Positions 56,305 through 64,000 of a DNA stretch of 64,000 nt are shown piece by piece (the stretch's first letter is position 1; every line of letters starts with the position of its first letter). A program made the translations under genes and the position numbers. The notes below the pieces were generated by a model. That model saw only the letters and a program-made list of their open reading frames with translations, was not told the DNA's origin and searched no databases. Source of the stretch: CAVPNY01 sp963706905. GTDB lineage: Bacteria; Chloroflexota; Anaerolineae; Anaerolineales; UBA4823. Location: contig CAVPNY010000015.1 of the NCBI GenBank assembly GCA_963706905.1, positions 186,001 through 250,000 of the forward strand, read 5' to 3'.

Positions 56305-57834
56305 CTACGAGAAGCGGATGCGCGGGTCGATCACGGTATAGACAATGTCGCGCACCAGGGTGGCGATCACCACCAGGATGGCGGTGATAAATAAATACGC
56401 CATCACCACCGGCCAGTCGCTGGCGTTCAGGGCGTCGAAATACAGGCCACCCATGCCTGGATACGCAAAAATAGTCTCGGTCAGGATAGCGCCGCCGAAG
56501 ATCAGGGCGATATCGAAGACCAGGACAGTCCACACCGGGATCAGGGCGTTGCGCAGGGCATGCTTGATGATCACCACGCGCTCATACAATCCTTTGGCAC
56601 GCGCCGTGCGCACGTAGTCCTGGCGCAGCACTTCCAGCATGGAGGCGCGCGAGTAGCGGCTCCAGCCGGCCATATACAGCAGGCTGAGCATGAGCGCTGG
56701 CAGGATGATGTGCACTCCCCGGTCGACCAGGCTGCCTGGCGAGACGTTCAGCACCGCCAGCAGGCTGCCCTCTGGCGCCTCTCGCACCATATCCACCCCG
56801 CCGGACGGCATAAAGGGCAGGCCCCATTCCTTGAAATAGTAGCTGAAGATCAAGATCAGCATCAGGCCAAACCAGAAGACCGGCATGGCTGAGCCGAAGA
56901 AGGCCAGGGTGGTAAATATATAATCGGACTTACTGTACTGGTGGACGGCCGAATAAATCCCGATCGGGATACCGACGATCAAAGACAGAAAGATCGCCGT
57001 GGTCATCAGGATGATGGTATTGCCAATGCGGGCGGCGAACAGCTCGATCACCGGCTGGCCGGGCGACAGCTTCCAGGACCAGCCGAAATCCAGGCGCAGG
57101 ATGCCCTGGCTGTCGCCGTGATAGCTGACATAGCGCCCCAAAAGCCCGTCAGCGCCGGTTAACCAGGATGTTCCAGCCCATAAGCCCTGCTCTGGGCGGG
57201 GCTGGCCTTCACCGATCGGGAAAGTGAATTGCGTTTGTTCATCGGTGCTGATCAGGCTTTGTTTCCCGCTCGTTTCTTCCAGGACGATCTCGACGCCAGA
57301 CTGGGTGAGAATTTTGCCGCTGACGATCACATCCGCCGGCATTTCCTCGCCGCTGGGGGGCTTGACCTGGATGCGCTCCGCCTTATACTCCCCAGGAGCG
57401 GTCTCCTGACCCCACACCCACAGCACATAACCCGGGTTGAGTAAGGCAACGCCTGGATCAGCCCAGAAGCGGAACTTTTCCATTACATAAAATTTTTCAC
57501 CGGTATCCCGGTCAACCTGAATCAGCGGCTGGCCGTTCCTGCCCAGGGAGGGCTGCTCGTACTGGCGCAGGCCGAGGTACATCCAGTTTGAGCCCAGCCA
57601 GTCGTCGCCGATCAGCCATACCAGGTAGCGCATGGCCAACGGCTTATCCAGGCCCAGGTAAGATTCCAGGCGGGCCATGTCGGCCTCGCTGACCCTGGAC
57701 TTGCGGTCGGCTGCCAGTTTCAGCCCGGCCAGCGGGCCGCCGGGGGCGATATTGAGCAAGATGTAGATCGCCATGGAGGATAACAAGACGACGACCATCA
57801 TTTGAAAGGCACGGCGGATCAAATAACTCGTCAT
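56305..57834 (-). CDS. oppB: Oligopeptide ABC transporter permease OppB with long extracellular insert
   Basis: A 509-residue membrane permease. Start at the ATG 57832-57834 with AAGGAG ten bases upstream. Helix 1 is near residues 8-30; the EAA loop is VRTAKAKGL-like (YVRTARAKGLYERVVIIKHALRNA). Between the first helix and the rest is an extra outside region of about 170-200 residues (about 65-270), where normal OppB proteins (about 310-340 residues) have a short loop. The insert could bind peptides or the wall. Cargo specificity not known. Confidence 0.85.
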   Translation of the reverse strand: MTSYLIRRAFQMMVVVLLSSMAIYILLNIAPGGPLAGLKLAADRKSRVSEADMARLESYLGLDKPLAMRYLVWLIGDDWLGSNWMYLGLRQYEQPSLGRNGQPLIQVDRDTGEKFYVMEKFRFWADPGVALLNPGYVLWVWGQETAPGEYKAERIQVKPPSGEEMPADVIVSGKILTQSGVEIVLEETSGKQSLISTDEQTQFTFPIGEGQPRPEQGLWAGTSWLTGADGLLGRYVSYHGDSQGILRLDFGWSWKLSPGQPVIELFAARIGNTIILMTTAIFLSLIVGIPIGIYSAVHQYSKSDYIFTTLAFFGSAMPVFWFGLMLILIFSYYFKEWGLPFMPSGGVDMVREAPEGSLLAVLNVSPGSLVDRGVHIILPALMLSLLYMAGWSRYSRASMLEVLRQDYVRTARAKGLYERVVIIKHALRNALIPVWTVLVFDIALIFGGAILTETIFAYPGMGGLYFDALNASDWPVVMAYLFITAILVVIATLVRDIVYTVIDPRIRFS

Positions 57835-58088
57835 TGGGGTTCTACTCCTTACAAAGATGTCTTCCCACCACGGATTCCCTGGCAGCCCAGACGCTGGCGA
57901 CTGAGTCGCTGGCATCGGCCGGGCGCAGGCGGGAATCACGACCAACCCCTTTTCCGGGTGGAGCGCGCAGTATTAGCGGCACGAGCGCTATATGTTTTAC
58001 TATTCAAATGGTTATAAGGTTCAAACCAGGGAAGAATCACAGCGTACCAGTCAGTTCTTTAAATTTAATTGGCGAAATTATACCATAT

Positions 58089-58179
58089 AGAAGTTACGCA
58101 ATTTTAGGGAGAAGTGGGGGTGTTTTGGCGGGCGTAGCCCGCCAAAACACCCCCATAAACCCACCAACTGCGTAAGTCT
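58089..58179. repeat. MITE-like hairpin repeat, copy 1
   Basis: A 91-bp palindromic element with ends AGAAGTTACGCA and TGCGTAAGTCT and a near-perfect central hairpin (GGGGGTGTTTTGGCGGGC/GCCCGCCAAAACACCCCC). It is flanked by an exact 8-bp direct repeat TACCATAT (58081-58088 and 58180-58187), the sign of a transposition event. Confidence 0.85.
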
Positions 58180-58337
58180 TACCATATCAATTTCTCACGT
58201 TAGTGCTGCATTATTTGGATGTCATTCCGAGGTGCTTTTTGCCACGAAAGCCATGGATGGCTGCCATCGACTGCCTGGGTATGGTCGTCCAGAATGCCGC
58301 CACAGGGATGCTTCTTGTTCCTGCTTGTGTGTTAACG

Positions 58338-58371
58338 AAAAAAGTGGCAGCCGGAAGGCTGCCACTTTTTT
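58338..58371 (-). terminator. Intrinsic terminator after the peptide-binding protein gene
   Basis: Stem GTGGCAGCC/GGCTGCCAC (58344-58352 with 58357-58365), loop GGAA, with A6 and T7 tracts on the two sides. It lies about 20 bases past the binding-protein stop and can act in both directions. It separates the binding protein message from oppB. Confidence 0.9.
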
Positions 58372-58386
58372 TAGAAACGAATGATC

Positions 58387-60400
58387 TTACTGGGCGGCGC
58401 AATCGCCGTAGTCAAACTCCTCGATATTCCACATTTCACTGTTGTTGGTGGGATCCATGATCAGGTTGCAGAAATCGGGGCGAGTGGCGGCCAGTTTCAG
58501 GCGCAGGTACAGCGGCACCACTGGCACGTCCTCTGCGAAGATAATCTGGGCTGCCAGATGGTTCTCATCGTAGCTGGGCTCGCCCGGCAGGGACTGTACC
58601 GCGGCATTGCAGACCGCATCGAATTCCAGATTGACGTAGCCTGGGTTATTCTGGCCGGCAAAGGCATCTTCCGCACTGGGGATTTCCGTGCTCAGGTACA
58701 GGTTGCAGGGCGGCTCGACGCCGGTCAACCAGGCAAACTGGCCCAGGTCGTAGCGGCGGCCGAACAGCTTGCCATCCGGACCATCAGCAAACCACTCGGA
58801 GGCGGGGTAGTAGTTCAGGTTGGCCTTGATCCCGCACTGCGCCAGGGACTGCTGAAGCACCTGGGTGGCTTGCTGGCGCTGGGTAGCGTTGGTGGTCTCG
58901 TAGTTGAACTCGAGCAGCGTGCCATCCGGGACGCCGGTCACACCCTGAGCTACACGCGGGGTCTCGACAGCGCCGTCGTCATCCACCCAGCCAGCCTCTT
59001 CCAGCATAGCGGAAGCGGCTGCCACGTCAAACGGGTATTGTTTGGCGTCCGGGTTGAACAGCGGGTGATTGGGGGGCAGGTAGGTATGGATGATCTGGGA
59101 CTGGCCGAACATAACGGTGTCAACCACCGCCTGGCGGTCCATGCACATGGCGACTGCCTGGCGCAGGCGGACATCCCCGAAGGGGCCCACGCCGTCGCCG
59201 TCAGTCATCCCAGGCAGCGAAGAAATCACCACTGGCGGAGCCCTCAACGGGCCGAATGTTGAAGTCGGCGTGCTCCCAGGTGGTGCCGGTGACGAAGGTC
59301 GGGATAGCCTGGCCCGCGCTCTGCAGCTCGAGCAGCAGCTCGGAGGCGACTTCCAGGCCGGAGGTCTGGTCGACAACGTCGCATTCGCCAGCCAGGAGGG
59401 CGGCGATATTGGCGTTGGCGTTCTCACCCATGATGCGGTAAACCATGTTCTCGAAGACCGGCAGGCCTTCGCTGGCGCGGAAGTAGTTGGGGTTCTTGTG
59501 GGCGGTGATGCTCTCGCCGGCAGTCCACTCATCGATGATGTAAGCGCCCCAGCCTACCGGGGTGCGGGCTGCTTCGGGCAGCTCAAGAAGCTCGGTGGGT
59601 GAGTACTGGCCATAGATGTGCTCAGGCAGAGGTGTGAAGGTTCCAGGCCCATTCAGGTAGTAGGTGGCATCCAGGAAGCCGGGCAGGCCAGTCCACACGG
59701 TGGTGACGTCATCAGGCGCCTCGTAGCTGGCGGTGTGCTCGCCGGTGTAGCGGGTGGGGTTCGGGGTGTCGGGATCCATATACAGGCCGAAGGAGTAGAC
59801 CGAGTCGCTGGCCTTCAGCGGGGTGCCATCCGACCACAGCAGGCCGGCCAGCAGCTTGGAAGTGACGACCATCTGGTCCATCTGCAGGGCGCTGCTGCCA
59901 TCGTATTCAATAGCGCAGTCAGCCGCGCGGCAGCCCGCCGGGCGTACCATGACGCCGGCCGCAAGCTCCACCGGATTACTATCATTGTCGACGACCATAT
60001 CTCCAGCGGCCACATCAACTACGTTGATCACCGTATCGCCGTCGGCGATGGAGGGCAATTTCTCCAGGATCACCGGTTGGTAGGCGAAAGAGTTGGCATC
60101 GATGGGGCCATCATAGATGGCTTCTTTTACCTGGGTGGCCGCTAGCATCGAGCCACCGTAAGGATAAAGAGTGTCGGGCTCCTGGCCCAGACAGATCACC
60201 AGGGTGCGCGGCCCTTCGGGCTCGGGGGTGGGGGTCACGACTTGCACGACTTCCACCGGCTCGCCCTCGACTATCTGGGTCACAACAACGGTCTGGATAA
60301 CCGGCTCGGCAGGTGTCGCAGCCGGCTGGCAGGCGGCCAGCACCAGGCTAACGAGCACCAGTAAGCCGATAACGAGAGACAGCTTCTTACTAGTAAACAT
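58387..60400 (-). CDS. Oligopeptide/dipeptide ABC transporter binding lipoprotein, one frameshift
   Basis: Two frames read as one SBP of about 670 residues, family 5. The first (60400 to about 59205) has a signal with lipobox LAAC, a short linker, and LGQEPDTLYPYGG. It ends out of frame after FFAAWDD. The second (from about 59210) resumes with DGVGPFGDVRLRQAVAMCMDRQAV and ends DYGDCAAQ. Dropping one base near 59205-59210 gives WDDDGDGVGP. It delivers peptides to OppBC. The leader before its ATG is about 220 bases. Confidence 0.85.
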
Positions 60401-60451
60401 GTTCTCCTCCTAGAAGATGAGAAAATTTGGATTTTGTGGTATTAACGGATT

Positions 60452-60471
60452 TAAAAAGGCGCGCACGCGCC
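60452..60471 (-). terminator. Attenuator-like hairpin in the binding-protein leader
   Basis: Stem GGCGCG/CGCGCC (60458-60463 with 60466-60471) followed on the minus strand by TTTTTAAA, inside the leader of the binding-protein message, about 57 bases before its ATG. It could terminate transcription early unless relieved. Confidence 0.5.
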
Positions 60472-60627
60472 ACAAGCAGGACTTCGGGCTTACGGGCTTC
60501 ACCTCCTTTCCAGGATACAGCAGTACGGCTTGGATGGTTATGATCTGGTTTGATGATGTTTAATTTTTGTTTATTCAAGTCGAAATGTGAATGTTGAACC
60601 GTTCCAACCCGGGATATGAATGGGATC

Positions 60628-60656
60628 AATATAGCATAAGAGAGATTATTCGTCAA
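60628..60656 (-). promoter_or_regulatory. Sigma-70-type promoter of the peptide-binding protein gene
   Basis: TTGACG (60651-60656), a 17-base spacer and TATATT (60628-60633) on the minus strand, one of the best promoter matches in the window. It implies a start near 60621 and a leader of about 220 bases. Confidence 0.8.
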
Positions 60657-60715
60657 GAAGCCTGCTTTTAACCTACGCGAACCCTACGTTTGCTATACGT
60701 TCCTTTAAAACAATT

Positions 60716-60806
60716 AGGACTTATGCAGTTGAAAAGTGGATGGGGTGTTTGGGCGGGCAAAGCCCGCCCAAACACCCCCACTTTCATACTCAACTGCGTA
60801 ACTTCT
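60716..60806. repeat. MITE-like hairpin repeat, copy 2 (inverted relative to copies 1 and 3)
   Basis: A 91-bp element with ends AGGACTTATGCAGTT and AACTGCGTAACTTCT and a central hairpin built on GGGTGTTTGGGCGGGC. Flanks AACAATT (60709-60715) and AACAATA (60807-60813) look like a target duplication with one change. Confidence 0.8.
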
Positions 60807-60848
60807 AACAATATTCCTGAAATCTGATAAAAATCTATCATCGAATAG

Positions 60849-61082
60849 CTAACTGATCAGGCGCATGGTGCTCAAGCGCCCATCCAGGTTATATACCATA
60901 GCCCAGGTGAAGAGGCCGTTGGGAATTTCAGCAAAGCGGAACTGGTGCGACCGGTTAACCTGGCGATGGGGTATGACAGCAGCTCGAAGGAGACGGGCGC
61001 GGCCCATGCTGGGCACAGGTTGCTGCGCAGCCCAGCCCTTTAATATTCGGGTCAATTCTACGTCAGTGTGATCGTTCATCAT
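60849..61082 (-). CDS. Small protein downstream of ECF sigma factor
   Basis: A 77-residue protein overlapping the sigma gene by four bases (ATGA), so the two are coupled. It is basic in the middle with no membrane helix and no zinc-binding anti-sigma motif. Position suggests an anti-sigma or accessory role; alternatively a truncated anti-sigma gene with its membrane part lost, since MITE copy 2 lies about 40 bases past its end. Confidence 0.5.
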   Translation of the reverse strand: MMNDHTDVELTRILKGWAAQQPVPSMGRARLLRAAVIPHRQVNRSHQFRFAEIPNGLFTWAMVYNLDGRLSTMRLIS

Positions 61083-61660
61083 GTAAACTCGTATTGTATA
61101 TCCAAGAGCGCTTCACTGCCCACCCACAGCTGTTTCCTTAATGCCAGGCGCCCATAGTGCAAACGGGATTTGACCGTGCCTTCAGGGATGCCCAGGATAT
61201 CGGCGATTTCCTGCAAAGATAGATCGTTTATATAGTAAAGCACCACAACCACCCGTTGATTGAGCGGTAACGAGGCAATGGCTTGCTGTACACGCTGCGC
61301 TTCTTCATCCATCTCAGCCAGGATTTGGGGCGAGCTCTTCTTGCTGCCAGCAATCCACTCAGTGATCTCCTCCAACGGTCGCAGCCACTTGTGTCGCCGC
61401 TTGACTGCGGTGTAAGCCAGGTTGGTGGTCACGCGATACAGCCAGGGTTCCAGCGGGCGCGCAGGGTCGACGCGTCCGGCGAATCGATACAAGCGCAAGA
61501 AGGCTTCCTGCAGGAGATCAGCTGCAGCTTCTGGATCATTGGTGATCGCTAAAGCTGTACGGTACACCAGGCGCCGGTGCCGGTCATAGATCACGCCCAG
61601 TGCCTCTAGGTTGCCTTGTTGAATTTCGACGATCAGTTCACGGTCACTGGCGTTTTCCAT
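61079..61660 (-). CDS. ECF-family RNA polymerase sigma factor
   Basis: A 193-residue sigma factor with region 2 (DLLQEAFLRLYRFA...PWLYRVTTNLAYTAVKRR) and region 4 (LPLNQRVVVVLYYINDLSLQEIADILGIPEGTVKSRLHYGRLALRK). It steers RNA polymerase to a small regulon, probably a stress response. Coupled to a 77-residue downstream gene. Confidence 0.9.
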   Translation of the reverse strand: MENASDRELIVEIQQGNLEALGVIYDRHRRLVYRTALAITNDPEAAADLLQEAFLRLYRFAGRVDPARPLEPWLYRVTTNLAYTAVKRRHKWLRPLEEITEWIAGSKKSSPQILAEMDEEAQRVQQAIASLPLNQRVVVVLYYINDLSLQEIADILGIPEGTVKSRLHYGRLALRKQLWVGSEALLDIQYEFT

Positions 61661-61782
61661 TTAATTATGACCATTAAACCTAAATAATTTACCATGCGCG
61701 AATAAGAAAAGTTCAACTTATGACTTCTATTTTAACCCCAAATCTGCCAATTCGTGATTGGGTGGAAAAATTTAATGTTTGT

Positions 61783-61871
61783 AGAAGTTACGCAGTTCTA
61801 GGGAGAAGTGGGGGGTTTTGGCGGGCTAGCCCGCCAAAACACCCCATAAACCCACCAACTACGTAAGTCCT
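61783..61871. repeat. MITE-like hairpin repeat, copy 3
   Basis: An 89-bp element, same orientation as copy 1, with ends AGAAGTTACGCAG and ACGTAAGTCCT and hairpin core GGTTTTGGCGGGC/GCCCGCCAAAACACC. Flanks share GTTTGT (61777-61782 and 61873-61878), probably a degraded target duplication. The gap 61872-62179 after it shows no supported gene. Confidence 0.75.
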
Positions 61872-62179
61872 AGTTTGTTCTAAAATGAGCTGATTGTCTC
61901 TATAGCTCATCTTGTAGCCGTGCAAATGTAAGTTTGCCAGGGATTGGTGTGGGCGCTGCTCTCTTGCGCCAGCCCCAACCAGAGGTTTTGCGATTTGCAG
62001 GGTGCCCACACGGAACTAGACTACGACAGTTCCAGCGTCTACACAGAGCCATGCTTCAATTGAGCTTTACCCACCGAAAGAATTTATTGAAACGACTCTC
62101 ACGAAACCTGATCGATTAATTAGAACATTTTTTAAAGAAAAATGGGTTTTCTTTAAATAGGTGATCAAAAATCGCGTAA

Positions 62180-63205
62180 TCAGGCATCTCCCAATCGCAA
62201 GCGCACGTATGATTCATAACGCTCCGGGTGGATCACTCCCTTATCAACCGCAGCCCGCACGGCGCAGCCCGGCTCATGGGTATGGGTGCAGTCGTTGAAC
62301 TGGCAGGCTATCACCAGGGGTTTGAGCTCAGGGAAATAGCCATCCAGTTCTTCTGGTTCGATATCCCATAGTCCAAGCGCCTTCAACCCGGGAGTGTCAG
62401 CAACATAACCTCCGTTACTCAGGGTGAATAACTCGGAGGCGACGGTGGTGTGTTGGCCTTTGTGGGTGGCATGACTCACTACTCGCACCATCAAGCCCAG
62501 GCCTGGCTGGATAGCATTCAATAGACTGGATTTCCCGACGCCAGAAGGTCCTGCCAAAGCTGTGATCTTCCCGCTCAAATGTCGGGAGAGCTCGTCGATG
62601 CCCTTGCCTGTGCGGGCGGAAGTGTACACCACCGGGTAGCCGATCGGGACGTAGTGACCAAAGATTTCCTTTCCACGCTCGAGCCCCACCAGATCGACTT
62701 TATTAGCAACGATCAAGGCGGGAACAGCCTGCCTCTCAGCGCTTACCAAAAAGCGGTCGAGCATGCGCAGGCGTGGGGCTGGGTCAGCGCAGGCGAAAAC
62801 GAAGACCACCTGGTCAGGGTTGGCGACGATCACTTGCTGGTATTCGCCTTGCGGGGTAGGGGCCAGGCGGGAGATCATACGCTGGCGTGGCTCGATCAAT
62901 TCAATCCTGCCGCGCCCGCTCTCCGTGGGGCGGGCCAGCACCCGGTCACCGATGGCTGCCAGATCGCCCTCCCGGCGGCCCTTTTTTAATCGCCCCCGTA
63001 ATGTACAGATCAACGTTCCCTGCTCGGTTTCGACCGTAAAGAAACCCGATTGAGTGCGGGTGATCAGACCAGGGAGAGGTGCTTCTTTATCAGGCAGGGA
63101 GTACTCCGGATCGTAATTAGCAGGTGACCCAGGTTCAGGGCTCTTCCGTCTCTTCGGGTGTAGGAGTACGCCAGACGCCAGGCAGGCTCTCCCAGGGGAA
63201 TGCAT
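62180..63205 (-). CDS. rsgA: Ribosome small-subunit GTPase RsgA
   Basis: A circularly permuted GTPase involved in 30S ribosome maturation. An OB-fold start is followed by the GTPase motifs in permuted order: G4 NKVDLVG, G5 TSARTGKG, G1 LAGPSGVGKSSLLNAI, G3 DTPGLKALGLW, and a C-terminal zinc motif CQFNDCTHTHEPGC. The start is uncertain: the ATG at 63203-63205 overlaps the upstream gene by 71 bases; a CTG near 63097 would avoid that and fit the usual N-terminus (LITRTQSGFFTVE) better. Confidence 0.85.
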   Translation of the reverse strand: MHSPGRACLASGVLLHPKRRKSPEPGSPANYDPEYSLPDKEAPLPGLITRTQSGFFTVETEQGTLICTLRGRLKKGRREGDLAAIGDRVLARPTESGRGRIELIEPRQRMISRLAPTPQGEYQQVIVANPDQVVFVFACADPAPRLRMLDRFLVSAERQAVPALIVANKVDLVGLERGKEIFGHYVPIGYPVVYTSARTGKGIDELSRHLSGKITALAGPSGVGKSSLLNAIQPGLGLMVRVVSHATHKGQHTTVASELFTLSNGGYVADTPGLKALGLWDIEPEELDGYFPELKPLVIACQFNDCTHTHEPGCAVRAAVDKGVIHPERYESYVRLRLGDA

Positions 63206-64000
63206 CACGCTGTCCGAAGAAATATTGTTGGGTGATGCCCTTGAAAATCGGCGCGCCAATTTCCGAACCTTCTCCGCCGTTCTCAATGATCACAACCGCG
63301 GCGATATCGGGTTTGTCCTCCCGGCCTTCGTAAGTGTATCCGGCGAACCAGGCATGAGAAGTGCGTGGCGGGTCTTCGGCTGTGCCAGTTTTTCCAGCGA
63401 CGTTGATGGGGAAGTTGGCGAAAACCCGGTGGGCGGTGCCGCGCGGATTTTCGATTACGCTCACCAAAGCGTCCTGGATGATCTGCAAGTTCTGTTCGCT
63501 GATTGGCAATTCGCCGTTCACCTCTGGCGAGAAAGTCAGGCTGGGGGCGCCATCCGGCGGGGCGATTTGTTCAACAATCTGGGGGCGGTAGAGCGTCCCG
63601 CCATTACCGACGGCAGCGATGAAATTGGCTACCTGCAAAGGAGTCACCTGTAAGGCGCCCTGGCCGATGGCTAGGTTGGTGGCGTCCAGCTGGCTGCCAG
63701 GATCGGGCACGTTGCCTTGCTCCTCGGCGACCTGGTCGATGCCGGTAGCAGTGCCTAAGCCAAAGGCGCGTGCCATGTCTGAGACAGCCGTTGTCAGACC
63801 TTGTGAGTATAGGTCATTGCCGATATGGTAGAAATACGGATTGCAGGAGCGCATCAGACCCTCGGGGAGGGTGAGTGTGCCGCTGGCTGGCAGCTCTTTA
63901 TCTAAAGTCCAGTCTTTCAGGGTGACTCCGACCAGCTCAGTAAAGGTATGCCCACATTCATAGATCGTGTCAGCAGTGTAGGCGCCGCTATCCAGGGCAG
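63135..64000 (-). CDS. Penicillin-binding protein transpeptidase, 5' end cut by window
   Basis: C-terminal 287 residues of a class B penicillin-binding protein (PBP2/FtsI type). SxN motif SCN in LMRSCNPYFYHIG and KTG motif AGKTGTAED are visible, then a TPTPEETEEP tail. The reading frame is open to the window edge. Cross-links peptidoglycan. The SxxK serine lies outside the window. Confidence 0.9.
   Translation of the reverse strand, partial: ALDSGAYTADTIYECGHTFTELVGVTLKDWTLDKELPASGTLTLPEGLMRSCNPYFYHIGNDLYSQGLTTAVSDMARAFGLGTATGIDQVAEEQGNVPDPGSQLDATNLAIGQGALQVTPLQVANFIAAVGNGGTLYRPQIVEQIAPPDGAPSLTFSPEVNGELPISEQNLQIIQDALVSVIENPRGTAHRVFANFPINVAGKTGTAEDPPRTSHAWFAGYTYEGREDKPDIAAVVIIENGGEGSEIGAPIFKGITQQYFFGQRDAFPWESLPGVWRTPTPEETEEP

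Noticed and set aside
57834..58175. 113-codon plus-strand ORF at the oppB start region
   Set aside because: It ends in MITE copy 1 and runs opposite the oppB start with no domain.
58381..59262. Long plus-strand ORF (293 codons) opposite the peptide-binding protein gene
   Set aside because: It is fully antisense to a well-supported gene, has no recognisable domain and arises from high GC codon bias.
60495..60515. Plus-strand cacctcctttcc resembling the 3' end of 16S rRNA
   Set aside because: Only about a dozen bases match and no rRNA context surrounds it; a ribosome-site-like stretch on the other strand explains it.
60390..60656. 88-codon minus-strand ORF before the binding protein gene
   Set aside because: It overlaps the promoter and leader; its TTG start is the -35 box itself. 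The product has no plausible fold.
61788..62009. 73-codon minus-strand ORF
   Set aside because: Its C-terminal part is the MITE copy 3 hairpin read as protein; the rest has no family.

Overview
The window looks like a chromosomal piece of a Gram-positive-type anaerobe of the phylum Chloroflexota, most likely class Anaerolineae. This is inferred from several traits: lipoproteins with Thr/Pro/Glu-rich linkers behind the lipobox, long OppB-type permeases, a BMP/nucleoside-type ABC system, a group 3b-type [NiFe] hydrogenase next to bacterial HdrABC-MvhD genes, and abundant MITE-like hairpins. No rRNA gene is present to confirm this.

Region 1 (1-18317, all minus strand) is one tightly packed, probably single operon read from right to left: a 47-codon leader ORF, hyhB-hyhG-hyhS-hyhL (bidirectional NAD(P)-type [NiFe] hydrogenase), its maturation protease, a lone receiver protein, a membrane-bound GAF histidine kinase, hdrC, hdrB (frameshifted), a giant three-flavin-module hdrA, mvhD, an FrhB-like Fe-S protein, a second hdrA with an NADPH-type insert, and an HdrD/HdrB-like CCG protein cut by the window edge. 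Start and stop codons mostly overlap or lie a few bases apart. The set reads as a hydrogen/NAD(P)H/ferredoxin electron-bifurcating or -confurcating machine with its own sensory module. In front of it, and in front of the adjacent OmpR-type regulator gene, are two operators of the same design: four TGTGAC-like half-sites spaced 12, 11 and 11 bp.

Region 2 (18500-33750) holds two OmpR-type regulators and a sensor kinase, hpt, a small membrane protein, an IS630-type insertion sequence with a -1 slippery A7 tract, a methyltransferase, a toroid-like protein, a CopD-like membrane protein, a serine beta-lactamase-family lipoprotein, pgi, small helical proteins of unknown role, a doubly frameshifted methyltransferase, a CNNM/CorC-type protein and a multi-spanning membrane protein.

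Region 3 (33750-52630) has two tRNA-Ser genes, murJ, a secreted subtilisin-like protease, a P1B metal ATPase with an unusual CSC motif, a BMP/nucleoside ABC transporter (binding protein frameshifted), a second BMP-like lipoprotein, a HAD-like protein, a DUF389-SH3 protein, cdd, a second CNNM/CorC protein, glmU, and a tRNA with a tRNA-Gln body but the anticodon UUA, which would read the ochre stop codon.

Region 4 (52630-64000) is an oligopeptide ABC transporter (oppF, frameshifted oppD, an unknown exported protein, oppC, a long oppB, and a frameshifted binding protein with a roughly 220-nt leader), an ECF sigma factor with a tiny partner, three copies of a ~90-bp hairpin MITE, rsgA and the end of a class B penicillin-binding protein. 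Five genes in the window carry net single-base frameshifts, so residual sequence errors should be kept in mind.
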